Source: Aquisphaera insulae
GTDB lineage: Bacteria; Planctomycetota; Planctomycetia; Isosphaerales; Isosphaeraceae
DNA: 64,000 nt
Assembly (NCBI RefSeq): GCF_011064615.1
Contig: NZ_JAALJH010000054.1
Location: forward strand, 1-64,000
Direction: 5' to 3'
The notes below the pieces were generated by a model. It was not told the origin of the DNA, made no database searches, and saw nothing but the letters and a program-made list of their open reading frames with translations. Shown in pieces: positions 17,287 to 25,332 of the stretch. A program made the position numbers and the translations under genes. Every line of letters begins with the position of its first letter. Position 1 is the first letter of the stretch.

Positions 17287-18444
17287 ATGCCGCGGGTCTC
17301 TCGGATCGGCCTGGTCTTCGGCTTCGGGCTCGACTATTGCCGCGACATCCTGAGGGGGATCAAGGGGTTTGCGGAGTCTCGCCCCGACTGGTCCTTCGCG
17401 ACCGTCGCGCCCGAGCCCAGGGCGCTGGAGGTCTTCCGATCGGCCCGCGTGGACGGCCTGATCGCGCATGTCGCCAACCGGGCGCTGGCGGATGCGATCG
17501 AGCGGTTGGGCCGGCCGGCGGTGAACGTCTCCGGGGTGCTCCCCGAGCTGCCCTTCCCGCGGGTGATGACCGACCATCGCGAGGCGGGGCGGCTCGCGGC
17601 CCGGCACCTGCTCGACTGCGGGCTCCGGCAATTCGGGTTCGTCGGGTATCCCGACCACGCCTTCTCGATCGGCCGCGAGGAGGGCTTCCGCGAGGAGCTC
17701 GCGGGTGCCGGCTTCTCGGCCTCGGCGCTCCGCCAACGGGTCCCCTGGCGGCGGGATCCGACGGGCCTCTGGAGCTGGAACGAGGCGCTGCCGCTCTGGC
17801 TGGCGAGCCTGCCCAGGCCCGTCGGGATCCTCGCCAGCCACGACCCGCAAGGGGTGCAGGTCTCCGAGGCCTGCCGCCAGGCCGGCCTGAAGGTCCCCGA
17901 CGACGTGGCGATCGTGGGGGTGGACGACGACGACCTCCTCTGCGAGCTGGCCCGGCCCTCGCTGTCGAGCGTGGCGTTGCCCTCGGAGCGGATCGGCCGC
18001 GAGGCCGCCGCGCTCCTGGAGCGGCTCCTCGACGGCGCGCCGCCGCCCGCGGAGCCGATCCTCTTGCCGCCTCTGGGCGTGGTGGCCCGGCAATCCTCGG
18101 ACATCCTGGCGATCCCCGATCCCGAGGTGGCGGCGGCGGTCCGGTTCATCCGCGATCAGGGGGGCAGGCCGCTCCGGGTCGACGACGTCCTCCGGGCCGT
18201 CCCCGCCTCCCGTCGGGGCCTCGAACGCCGCTTCCGCAAGGTCCTCCGGCGGGGCATCTGGGAGGAGATCCGCCGCGTCCAGGTCGACCGGGGCAAGGCG
18301 CTGCTCTCCGGCACGGACCTCCCCATGTCCGAGATCGCCCGCCGCGCCGGATTCACCGACGGCCGCATGCTCTCGGTCGTCTTCCGCCAGGAAACCGGCC
18401 AGACCCCCACCGAATTCCGCCGCAGGCACCGCGGGCCGCGGTGA
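17287..18444 (+). CDS. XylR-type transcriptional regulator (sugar-binding domain plus AraC HTH)
   Basis: In this 385-residue protein, residues 1-275 read as a periplasmic-binding-protein-like sensor (RIGLVFGFGLDYCRDILRGI, LLDCGLRQFGFVGY, DVAIVGVDDDDLLCELARPS). Residues about 285-380 are an AraC-type double HTH (PASRRGLERRFRKVL, GTDLPMSEIARRAGFTDGRM, FRQETGQTPTEFRRR). This LacI-sensor plus AraC-HTH layout is that of E. coli XylR and its many planctomycete relatives, which activate glycan-use genes when a pentose or related sugar binds. The divergent hydrolase is the obvious target. The start has GAGGGGAA at 6-8 nt. Confidence 0.9.
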   Translation: MPRVSRIGLVFGFGLDYCRDILRGIKGFAESRPDWSFATVAPEPRALEVFRSARVDGLIAHVANRALADAIERLGRPAVNVSGVLPELPFPRVMTDHREAGRLAARHLLDCGLRQFGFVGYPDHAFSIGREEGFREELAGAGFSASALRQRVPWRRDPTGLWSWNEALPLWLASLPRPVGILASHDPQGVQVSEACRQAGLKVPDDVAIVGVDDDDLLCELARPSLSSVALPSERIGREAAALLERLLDGAPPPAEPILLPPLGVVARQSSDILAIPDPEVAAAVRFIRDQGGRPLRVDDVLRAVPASRRGLERRFRKVLRRGIWEEIRRVQVDRGKALLSGTDLPMSEIARRAGFTDGRMLSVVFRQETGQTPTEFRRRHRGPR

Positions 18445-18768
18445 CGGGACCGCCCCGGGAAATTGGCTTCGTTCGTCGCATGAAGCACAACTTATTCGTT
18501 CTTCAAGCCCGATCCTATATGAGACTTGCGTCGATTCTGCGACTGGCTTTGATGGCGCCATTTCCTCGATTTGGGGCCTCGCGGGACGGGCTGCCGCCGG
18601 CGCGTCCCGCGCCGTCTTCTCGCGCTCGCGGCGAAGCGCGACCAGGACCTCCGTCAGCTCCCGGCGCATCGCCGCGACGGTCAGCGACTCTCCCGGCTTG
18701 GTCCGGCGTCGGAGTGAGTCGATGACATGGCGTCCATGGGCGAGAGCCTGGGCCTCGGTCGTCATCAT
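18445..18768 (-). pseudogene. Possible 5' remnant of a small gene
   Basis: An ATG at 18768 with GGAGG six nt upstream opens a frame beginning MMTTEAQALAHGRHVIDSLR, helical and protein-like for about 70-90 codons. The frame then passes into A/T-richer sequence without a stop and continues antisense across the XylR gene, so a normal 3' end is missing. A neighbouring frame stops at 18515, so a frameshift could restore a short product. It may be a decayed gene or a short gene with a sequence error. The rest of the gap to 18978 holds nothing I recognise. Confidence 0.3.
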
Positions 18769-18978
18769 GGGCAGCCTCCGCGTCGGGGTGACCAGGTGGG
18801 CGGGCGCGCAACGTCACACGGCCCTTTCCTAGTACAATCCCGAAATGGCGACCGCCGGTTTCACCAAAATGGGATAATGTCGTCGGCGTCCGTGTGCGAG
18901 CCATCAGGAGGCCACCACCGAGCCCGACGGCCGAGCCGCTCGCCTCCGATTCCCCTTTCAGGACAGGGCCAATCTCCC

Positions 18979-19653
18979 ATGACCGCAGACGAATGGGATC
19001 GATGCCCTCGTAGCGACAGGATGATTCTGCCGCTCCACGAGTGGCTTCTCGCCAACCCCGCGGCCGCGGGGCCGGTCGACCGCAGGCTGCGGTTGTATGC
19101 CGTCGCCTGCTGCCGTCAGCGCTGGGAACTGTTCGACTCGGATCTCTTCCGGCGGGCGGTGGAGGTGGCCGAGGAACTCGCCGAGGGGCGGGCGGATGAG
19201 AAGGAGCGGGCCGTGCTCTACGCCGCGATCATGGACTTCCCGACCCCGAATGGTCAGAGCCACTGCATCGAGAACATGACGCTCAAGTTGCTCCAGAATC
19301 GAGGTATCAACTGCGTGGCGGCAGCCGTTTCGGATTTGGCCTTTGCGACTGGGGCTGGTGATTTCGAGGCGGTCGTCCAGGCCCAGGCCCCGCTCCTCCG
19401 CTGCGTGGTCGGCAACCCGTTCCGCCCCGTCGCGTTCGACCCGGCCTTGCGGACTCCTTCCACCTCCGAGCTTGCCACATCGATCTACGCGGATCGGGCC
19501 TTCGATCGGATGCCGGCCCAGGCCGATGCCCTCGAGAAAGCGGGCTGCGGCCTTCCCGACCTGCTGGCGCATTGCCGGGGCGGCGGCCCGCACGTCCGCG
19601 GCTGCTGGGTCATCGATCTGCTGCTCGGGCAAGCCGGTCCCCGCGCGGTCTGA
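18979..19653 (+). CDS. Planctomycete 'VACCR' family protein of unknown function
   Basis: This 224-residue protein belongs to a family expanded in Gemmata-like planctomycetes. I recognise the conserved blocks: RRLRLYAVACCRQRWEL near the N-terminus, RRAVEVAEELAEG, GNPFRPVAFDPALRTPS, IYADRAFDRMPAQADALEKA, and CRGGGPHVRGCWVIDLLLG at the end. No catalytic motif or membrane segment is evident. The start is MTADEWDRC, the usual beginning of the family (MTxxEW). It is a single gene followed by a structured intergenic element; no role can be given. Confidence 0.8.
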   Translation: MTADEWDRCPRSDRMILPLHEWLLANPAAAGPVDRRLRLYAVACCRQRWELFDSDLFRRAVEVAEELAEGRADEKERAVLYAAIMDFPTPNGQSHCIENMTLKLLQNRGINCVAAAVSDLAFATGAGDFEAVVQAQAPLLRCVVGNPFRPVAFDPALRTPSTSELATSIYADRAFDRMPAQADALEKAGCGLPDLLAHCRGGGPHVRGCWVIDLLLGQAGPRAV

Positions 19654-19762
19654 CTCTTGCAGGGTGGGCCGAGCAGATCGCAGATGCACCGGATCGGTTC
19701 GGCCGGCACCATCCCAAATGCGGAAGCCACGGATTGACAGCCCTGCACGAGTTTTCTGGACA

Positions 19763-19928
19763 GGTGACCACCCGCGTGAGCGGGTGGTTCGGACGGGGCG
19801 CAGCCCACCAGCCTCCGGCGTAAGCCGGACCGCCTTCGAGCGAGCGACGGCCTGCCCCGCGGATCGCACTGACGTGCGAGGCTGGAGGCTTCGCCCGTCC
19901 GAACCACGATCTGACGATCGTGGTCACC
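19763..19928. repeat. 166-bp nested palindromic element
   Basis: The ends are a perfect 9-bp inverted repeat (GGTGACCAC and GTGGTCACC). Inside lie a left hairpin 19768-19787 (8-bp stem, GTGA loop) and a right hairpin 19904-19923 (8-bp stem, TGAC loop). A long stem pairs 19786-19800 with 19892-19905, with one bulge. Further pieces are a hairpin 19814-19829 (6 bp, GTAA loop), a hairpin 19865-19878 (5 bp, TGAC loop) and an 8-bp pairing of 19808-19815 with 19878-19885. No frame inside looks coding. It lies in the 495-bp gap between convergent genes; the rest of that gap shows nothing else. It could be a MITE/REP-type element, a structured RNA or a double terminator. Confidence 0.7.
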
Positions 19929-20148
19929 GATGCTTACGTAGTTATACCGACTGTCAACCTCGGGAGCCGAATCCTCGCTATCTCAAAACGATGCCGTTCG
20001 GCCTCGAGATTTCCGCGGGCTTTCCTCTCGGCCCCGAAATCCCGGGACTCGGGCCGTCGGCTCAACGCCATGGTGAACCGGCCGGGCAACCGCGGTCGCC
20101 CCGGACCGCGGAGTTCCGGAGACGAGCCCCGAGCCGGCTCCGCGGGCG

Positions 20149-22938
20149 TTAGCGGCCGGAGTCCGCCGCGCCGACCCCGTAGACGTTCCCATCGCCGCAG
20201 ACCACGACGACCTCGGCGGCACCCGTCCCGAGGGTGTCGGCGATGGCGGGCGGGCCGAGTTGATCGGGGAAGGAGCGGGCCCAGCGGATGACGCCCGCCT
20301 TGCCGTCGGACGAGGTCCCCACCGCGAGCAGGCACTTGCCGACGGCCAGGACCGCCTCGTCCCGGCCATCGCCGTCGATGTCGGCCGTGGCGGGGACCAT
20401 CGGGGCGCTCGCCTCGTCGGAGGGATCGAGGCCGGTCAGCGGCAACGTCCATTCGACCGTGCCGGTCGCGGCGTCGAAGCAGCGCACCTCCTGCCCGGCC
20501 CCTGACGGCCGACGATGGCCGACGCTCAGGAGCTCGATCGCCCCGTCGCCGTCGAGATCGCCGATGCCCGGCGATACGTCCGGCCAGCCCGGCGTCGGGC
20601 CGTGCTGCCAGAGGGGAGATGCATCCGCCGCCAACATCGCGAACACCGTCGCATTGGCGCCGTAGACCACCTGCGGCCGCCCCCGGCGGAGGAAGTCGGC
20701 GACCGACGGGACCGCGTACATGCTCCATGTGTTCTTGAACACATCATGGTTCGTGTGGCGGTCGAGGAGGAGCTTGCCGGACGGGCCGTCGAAGACCGAC
20801 ACGACGTCGGGATAGAGGCAGAGGGCGTCGTCCCGGCCGTCGCCGTCGTGGTCGTAGACGGCCATCCAGCTCCCGCCGCAGGCCCGCTGATTGCCGCCGG
20901 CGTTCCCCCCTTGCACGCGCCGCCAGATCCGTCGTCCGTCGCGGCCGTCCAGCAGGAACGCCTCGTCGCTGTGCATGGTGCTGCGACGGATGTTGACGAG
21001 GACGTCGCACCGCCTGGGGTCGGTGAATCGCCCGGCGAACCAGAGCGTCAGGCCGCCCAGGTTCCATTCCGGGGGGGCCCCCGCGAGGTCGTCGAAATCG
21101 GCCGCCCAGAGGAGCCGGCCCGTCGGCCCGTGGGCCACGAGCCGGGCGTGGCCGTCGGGCGCGGTCGTCGCCGCGACGGTCGCCAGCGTCCCGTCGCCGA
21201 CCAGGTCGGCCAGCACGACGCCCCCGAAGCTCGCCCCCCCGCCCAGCCGTGACGAGCCCGTGTAGAGGCCACGGCCCGGCCGGCTCGCGAGCCTCGCGGG
21301 CGCCTTCCCGCCCGGCTTCGGCTGGAACGTCGAGAGCCGATCGCAGGCCCCCTGGACCACCACGCTGGGAGGTTCTCCCGGGGCCAGCCGGCCGACGACC
21401 GGCGTCGATGGGGGCATCCCCTCCCGCCTCGAGGCCAGGATCGTCGCCTCCGTCGAATGGCATGCGACCTCGCCCGTGCTATCGCCGGGGACTCGCGCGC
21501 GGACCAGGATCTCGGCGGGGCCGGCCGGCGTGGGTCGGCTCCCGAGGGCCTCCAGATGAGGCCCGGTGATCCGGCCTCGACGCGTGATGGCCCCGCGCCC
21601 ATCCGACTGCCAGATGGAAAGCTCGATGCCCCCCGAGTCCGGAGCCGCGACCCGCCGCGTGAGGAAGTAGGGCCGGCCCGCGACGCCGGACGGGACCGTC
21701 AGCAGGGTCGTGGTCCCGGTCCCGCTGTTGGTGTTCACCGTCGCGGGCAGGTCGTGCAGGGGCTGGGCCTGGAACGCCGCGTCCGTCTCCTTCCAACGAG
21801 GCTCGAGCCGGCCCCCCCTGACGCCGAAGATCGCGAGCGATCCACGCTCGGGGACGAACCGGCCGCGGGTCTCCGTGCACGCCAGCTCGGCGGCGCCGTC
21901 GCCGTCCAGGTCGGCCAGCCCGCAGAGCACCTGGTCGGGGAGGTCGTGCCTGGTCCGCCCGGTGAGGCCCTCCAAGACCACCGAATGCCAGCGCGCATCG
22001 CCATCCGAGTTGAAGAGCGAAACGACGATCTCGGGACGGCCGTCGCCGTCGACATCCTGGACGGGGAGGGCACCGGTCCGGAGGATGGTCTGCTTCATGG
22101 TGATCCCGCGCTCGATGAGGCGGGACCAGAGGCGGACGAGCTGGCCATCCTTCCAGCCCAGCACGGCCATGAAGTTCTCGAAGTCGCCGAGGACGACGAA
22201 CTCCATCCGTCCGTCGCCGTCGAAGTCGGCCGCCCCGAGCCATCCATAAGCCCGACCGCTCTCCGCACCCTCGGGCGTGTAGCGGGCCTTCGACTTGAAC
22301 GCGCCGGTCTGGAGGTCGAAGACCCAGAGGTCGTACCAGGGGGTCATGGCCACGTCCGGCCGGCCGTCGTGATCGAAGTCCCCCGTGATCGGGTTCGCCA
22401 CGTACTGGAGTGGTATGGGCACGCTCGTCCAGACCCGTTCCCAGCCGCCGTTGCGTCGCGCCAGCAGCCGCGCCGTGGCCGGCGGCGGGGGCTCGATCTT
22501 GGAGGCGAAGAGGGAGTCGACCTCGAGCTTCTGGAGCCCCGGGCGGTCGGCCAGGAACTTGCCGATGCGATGCTGGGGATCGACGGCGGATTCCCGCAGC
22601 TTGCCATCGCCGTCGAGGTCCGCGAGGGCCGCCCCGATCGGCCACTGGGCGAGGACTTCCGCCCATCGCTCCGGCCGGATGTCGCAGGCGGGCAGGGCCA
22701 GGGACGACGGGCCCTCGCCCGCTAGCCGGACCGCCAGGAGGGTGCCGCGGTCCCCCACGAACTGCGTCCAGGTCGTCACCGGATCGCGGATCGCCCCCCG
22801 GATCGCCGAATGCCCGGTGAGGCCGCGATCCCCCCGGAACTGGAGCCAGCTCCCCGCCGGCCCCTCGCCGGCCCCCGCCCGCGCGGGGAGGATCAGGAGC
22901 AAGATCAGCCCATGAACGAGCCGCGATGTCTGCTTCAC
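20149..22938 (-). CDS. Large secreted FG-GAP/VCBS repeat protein
   Basis: This 929-residue protein begins at a GTG with GGAGGAG five nt upstream. A signal peptide (about 1-24, core LVHGLILLLILPARA) is followed by repeated calcium-binding DxDxDG motifs, each within a beta-propeller blade: LADLDGDGKL, GDFDHDGRPD, ADFDGDGRME, VQDVDGDGRPE, LADLDGDGAAE, YDHDGDGRDD, GDLDGDGAIE and TADIDGDGRDE. This is the integrin-alpha-like FG-GAP pattern, probably two propellers. An early FRGDRG resembles PQQ-like propeller openings. Such proteins are surface or periplasmic binding scaffolds; no catalytic residues are visible. It lies downstream of the DUF1559 gene, separated by a terminator. Confidence 0.85.
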   Translation of the reverse strand: MKQTSRLVHGLILLLILPARAGAGEGPAGSWLQFRGDRGLTGHSAIRGAIRDPVTTWTQFVGDRGTLLAVRLAGEGPSSLALPACDIRPERWAEVLAQWPIGAALADLDGDGKLRESAVDPQHRIGKFLADRPGLQKLEVDSLFASKIEPPPPATARLLARRNGGWERVWTSVPIPLQYVANPITGDFDHDGRPDVAMTPWYDLWVFDLQTGAFKSKARYTPEGAESGRAYGWLGAADFDGDGRMEFVVLGDFENFMAVLGWKDGQLVRLWSRLIERGITMKQTILRTGALPVQDVDGDGRPEIVVSLFNSDGDARWHSVVLEGLTGRTRHDLPDQVLCGLADLDGDGAAELACTETRGRFVPERGSLAIFGVRGGRLEPRWKETDAAFQAQPLHDLPATVNTNSGTGTTTLLTVPSGVAGRPYFLTRRVAAPDSGGIELSIWQSDGRGAITRRGRITGPHLEALGSRPTPAGPAEILVRARVPGDSTGEVACHSTEATILASRREGMPPSTPVVGRLAPGEPPSVVVQGACDRLSTFQPKPGGKAPARLASRPGRGLYTGSSRLGGGASFGGVVLADLVGDGTLATVAATTAPDGHARLVAHGPTGRLLWAADFDDLAGAPPEWNLGGLTLWFAGRFTDPRRCDVLVNIRRSTMHSDEAFLLDGRDGRRIWRRVQGGNAGGNQRACGGSWMAVYDHDGDGRDDALCLYPDVVSVFDGPSGKLLLDRHTNHDVFKNTWSMYAVPSVADFLRRGRPQVVYGANATVFAMLAADASPLWQHGPTPGWPDVSPGIGDLDGDGAIELLSVGHRRPSGAGQEVRCFDAATGTVEWTLPLTGLDPSDEASAPMVPATADIDGDGRDEAVLAVGKCLLAVGTSSDGKAGVIRWARSFPDQLGPPAIADTLGTGAAEVVVVCGDGNVYGVGAADSGR

Positions 22939-23077
22939 CGAATCTCCTCCGAACGTCCGCCCCGCGATGCGGAGGCGCAGGCCGTCTCGGCCGATGGCCG
23001 GTTCCACGACGCCCGGAGGTGCCGCCCGGGCCCGCGGGGACTCCTTACCGTCCAGGAGGGAGCCCACGAGCGAGCCT

Positions 23078-23112
23078 TCCGATCCCCTCCTCCACCAGGG
23101 GAAGGGATCGGA
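23078..23112. repeat. Hairpin in the gap upstream of the FG-GAP gene
   Basis: TCCGATCCC (23078-23086) and GGGATCGGA (23104-23112) form a perfect 9-bp stem with a 17-nt loop. It lies in the 326-bp gap 22939-23264, about 140 bp before the FG-GAP start, and may be a leader element or a second terminator for the pseudopilin gene. No gene was seen in the gap. Confidence 0.4.
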
Positions 23113-23203
23113 CGTCGCCTCCCCACCTGTGGGTCACGATGAGCCCGCGGTGAGGGAGGAGGTCGGAGGGGCTTGCCCATCGCCGAGGTTTGTTCGGTCG
23201 GCG

Positions 23204-23254
23204 GAGGTGGCGCCCGACGCCGGGCTCTGTTCGCCCGGCGAAGGACGCCACCTC
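23204..23254 (-). terminator. Strong double-stem terminator after the DUF1559 gene
   Basis: An outer 9-bp stem (GAGGTGGCG 23204-23212 with CGCCACCTC 23246-23254) encloses an inner 8-bp stem (23218-23225 with 23233-23240) with a 7-nt loop. It lies 10 nt beyond the stop codon at 23265, the expected place for a transcription terminator. Confidence 0.6.
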
Positions 23255-23264
23255 GCCGCCGGGG

Positions 23265-24347
23265 TCAGTACGTATCCGCCGAGATCACCTCGGACCCGCT
23301 GAGGGTGATCAGCGATCGCTGGGCGAGGATGTTCACCGACTCCTTGAGGAACCGCACCGAGCCGTCGCCCATCAGGACGTTGGCGCCGCCGGGGTGGAAG
23401 GCGTAGATCTCGTCGTTGGGGCCGGCGTCGGTGCCCGCGGTCGGGCCCGAGCCGGGGTACTGGTTGGCCTCGTGCTGGGGCATGCCCTTGTTGTTGGGCG
23501 AGGTGGAGGAGACGACGCCGCCGGCGGCCTCCGCCCAGCGCCAGAACCGACGCTGGCCCGGCGGCACGTTGCGGACCTTCGGCTTGTTCGGGAGGTAGGC
23601 GTCCTCGCCGAAGCCGCTCAGGAACCGCGCGTCCCGGCCCGCGCTCTCGACCACGCAGATGGTCTGGCTGAGGCCGTCGGTGACCTCGGAGACCGCGGTC
23701 TTGCCGTGATGGAAGAAGCCATCCGTCAGCGCATAAGCGTTGCGATAGGGGCCGGTCTTGGTGCTGCCGGCCCCGCCCGTGCGCCCGGCCGGGTCGATGG
23801 TCGTGCCGATGACGCCGAAGTAGTCGGACACGCCGTAGCCGATCCCCGCGGCGGACGACGCCGGGTCCGCCGGCTCGGGCGCGTCGTGGCCGTCATCGGG
23901 GACTCGCGTCGACGACGGGCAGATGAAGGTCGAGACGACCTGGCTGCACGCCGTGAAGTTGGCCCCGCTGAGATGGTTGTAGTCGAGCGAGAAGTTCATC
24001 GCGGCATAGGTCGTCGTCGCCTCGAGGTAGGGGAGGATCCTCGGGAGGAGGCCGACGCCGTCCACGAACTCCACGAACGGCGGGCTGACCGTGTAGTTCA
24101 CGGCCTTCCCGGCCGGCGGGAAGGCGCCGAGGGCGTTCTCGTAGTTGGCCAGCGCCAGCCCGATCTGCTTGAGGTTGTTCGTGCACCGCATCCGCCGGGC
24201 CGCCTCGCGGGCCGATTGCACCGCCGGCAAGAGGAGGGCGATCAGCACCGCGATGATCGCGATCACCACCAGCAGCTCGATGAGCGTGAAGCCGGAAAGC
24301 GGGGCCCGGCCCCTGGCGGCGCGCAGCATGATCCTTCGCGCACTCAT
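23265..24347 (-). CDS. DUF1559 pseudopilin-like secreted protein
   Basis: This 360-residue protein has a type II/IV pilin N-terminus: a basic leader, cleavage site G19/F20 in SGFTLIELLVVIAIIAVLIA, and an amphipathic helix with QSAREAARRMRCTNNLKQI. The body is the planctomycete DUF1559 (SBP_bac_10) domain, ending in the conserved FHPGGANVLMGDGSVRFLK block (here AFHPGGANVL). This family is expanded to dozens of copies in planctomycetes and is thought to be exported and assembled through a pilin-type system; the function is unknown. AGGAGA lies 7 nt before the ATG. It pairs with a second copy at 44534-45580, which differs in the body. Confidence 0.92.
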   Translation of the reverse strand: MSARRIMLRAARGRAPLSGFTLIELLVVIAIIAVLIALLLPAVQSAREAARRMRCTNNLKQIGLALANYENALGAFPPAGKAVNYTVSPPFVEFVDGVGLLPRILPYLEATTTYAAMNFSLDYNHLSGANFTACSQVVSTFICPSSTRVPDDGHDAPEPADPASSAAGIGYGVSDYFGVIGTTIDPAGRTGGAGSTKTGPYRNAYALTDGFFHHGKTAVSEVTDGLSQTICVVESAGRDARFLSGFGEDAYLPNKPKVRNVPPGQRRFWRWAEAAGGVVSSTSPNNKGMPQHEANQYPGSGPTAGTDAGPNDEIYAFHPGGANVLMGDGSVRFLKESVNILAQRSLITLSGSEVISADTY

Positions 24348-24523
24348 GGAAACATCTCCTTGATGTCAAGAACGAGTCGGCCCGTCGCCGCCTGGGTTGC
24401 TAGCGTCGGGGCCTATCGTCGAGGTCCGGAGTTAGCCTAACGTGGCCCGAGGGAGATGTCCACTACTTATTGGCCGCTTGTTTAACATTCAACAAAGGAC
24501 AGATCTTTGCCCTCGGCCACGAG

Positions 24524-25189
24524 ATGGGCAAGAATCCTGATGACCCTTCGATGCCGGCGAGGCCTGACCTGGTGAATGCGATGCGATCGAGACCGAGGCA
24601 GATTTCGTTGAGGGGAGTGATGATCGGAATCGCGATCATCGCCGTCTTCATGGGCCTCTGCGTCGTCGCTCCCCCCGCGGCCGTCGTCATGAGCCTCTAT
24701 GGCGGCATGCCTCTCGGCTACATCGTCGACGTCCGGCGGGGAGGGCTCGGCCTGATCGGTTCCACGATCGGCGGTGCGATCGGCTTCGGTGTGGTGGGCC
24801 TTGCCGCGGTCACCTCGGTGTTCGTCCATGATACGAGCTTCCCCGTGACCGCACGCGAGATCTTGCTGATCCTGCTCATCGTCTTCCCCCTCTTCATCTC
24901 GGGGGGCGCATGCTTCGGCGTGATGACGGCCGCGGCCTTCCGGTTCCTCTCGCACTTTCAAGGCGGGCTGGCCGGAGTCCTGTGCGAGCTGCCCGGAGCG
25001 AGGAGGCGAACCGGCTCGGATCGAGACGGCCGGCAGGGGATGGTTCGGGAGACGAATCGGAGCCAAATCCGGGGAAATGGAGCCTCCGTCGGACGTGGCG
25101 CGGACCTGCCGGAGATGCCGGACGACGATCCCGTCCTGGCCGCGGCCACGGTCCGTTCGGCCGGCTCGGTGGATGGACCGGGCCTTTGA
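24524..25189 (+). CDS. Small multi-pass membrane protein, unknown function
   Basis: About 221 residues. Three or four membrane segments are visible: GVMIGIAIIAVFMGL, AAVVMSLYGGMPLGYIV, GLGLIGSTIGGAIGFGVVGL, and ILLILLIVFPLFISGGACF. A basic, low-complexity C-terminal tail follows. The motif MRSRPRQISLRGVMIGIAI resembles the short basic leader plus helix that begins many planctomycete membrane proteins, so the ATG at 24581 is as likely a start as 24524; neither has a good ribosome binding site. I do not recognise the family. It diverges from the DUF1559 gene and converges on the redox gene. Confidence 0.5.
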   Translation: MGKNPDDPSMPARPDLVNAMRSRPRQISLRGVMIGIAIIAVFMGLCVVAPPAAVVMSLYGGMPLGYIVDVRRGGLGLIGSTIGGAIGFGVVGLAAVTSVFVHDTSFPVTAREILLILLIVFPLFISGGACFGVMTAAAFRFLSHFQGGLAGVLCELPGARRRTGSDRDGRQGMVRETNRSQIRGNGASVGRGADLPEMPDDDPVLAAATVRSAGSVDGPGL

Positions 25190-25272
25190 CCGCGCGTCAG
25201 TTCGAAGATCGAGGTGATCCCGTGCGATTGATTCCCTTCCGGGTGTCCTCGGCGACCGCCCTGCCTCCCTGA

Positions 25273-25296
25273 CCCTCCCCCGCGGCGGCGGGAGGG
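25273..25296. terminator. Terminator hairpin between convergent genes
   Basis: CCCTCCC (25273-25279) pairs with GGGAGGG (25290-25296) over a 10-nt loop, in the 143-bp gap between genes ending at 25189 (+) and 25333 (-). It is plausible for either transcript. Confidence 0.4.
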
Positions 25297-25332
25297 GGCC
25301 AGGAGGCTCGCCTCGCGCGATTGAGGAACGGA

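Noticed and set aside
14797..18768. A single 1323-codon minus-strand protein joining the PD40 propeller to sequence upstream.
   Set aside because: Only the last 297 codons look like a protein; the middle is antisense to the DUF4038 and XylR genes. The start at 15690 fits the operon spacing.
19763..19928. A CRISPR array or tRNA in this palindromic element.
   Set aside because: There are no regularly spaced identical repeats and no acceptor or anticodon arms; the pairing is nested, not cloverleaf.
24470..24523. A TTG start at 24470 for the small membrane protein.
   Set aside because: The extra residues are not conserved-looking, there is no ribosome binding site, and ATGs at 24524 and 24581 are available.
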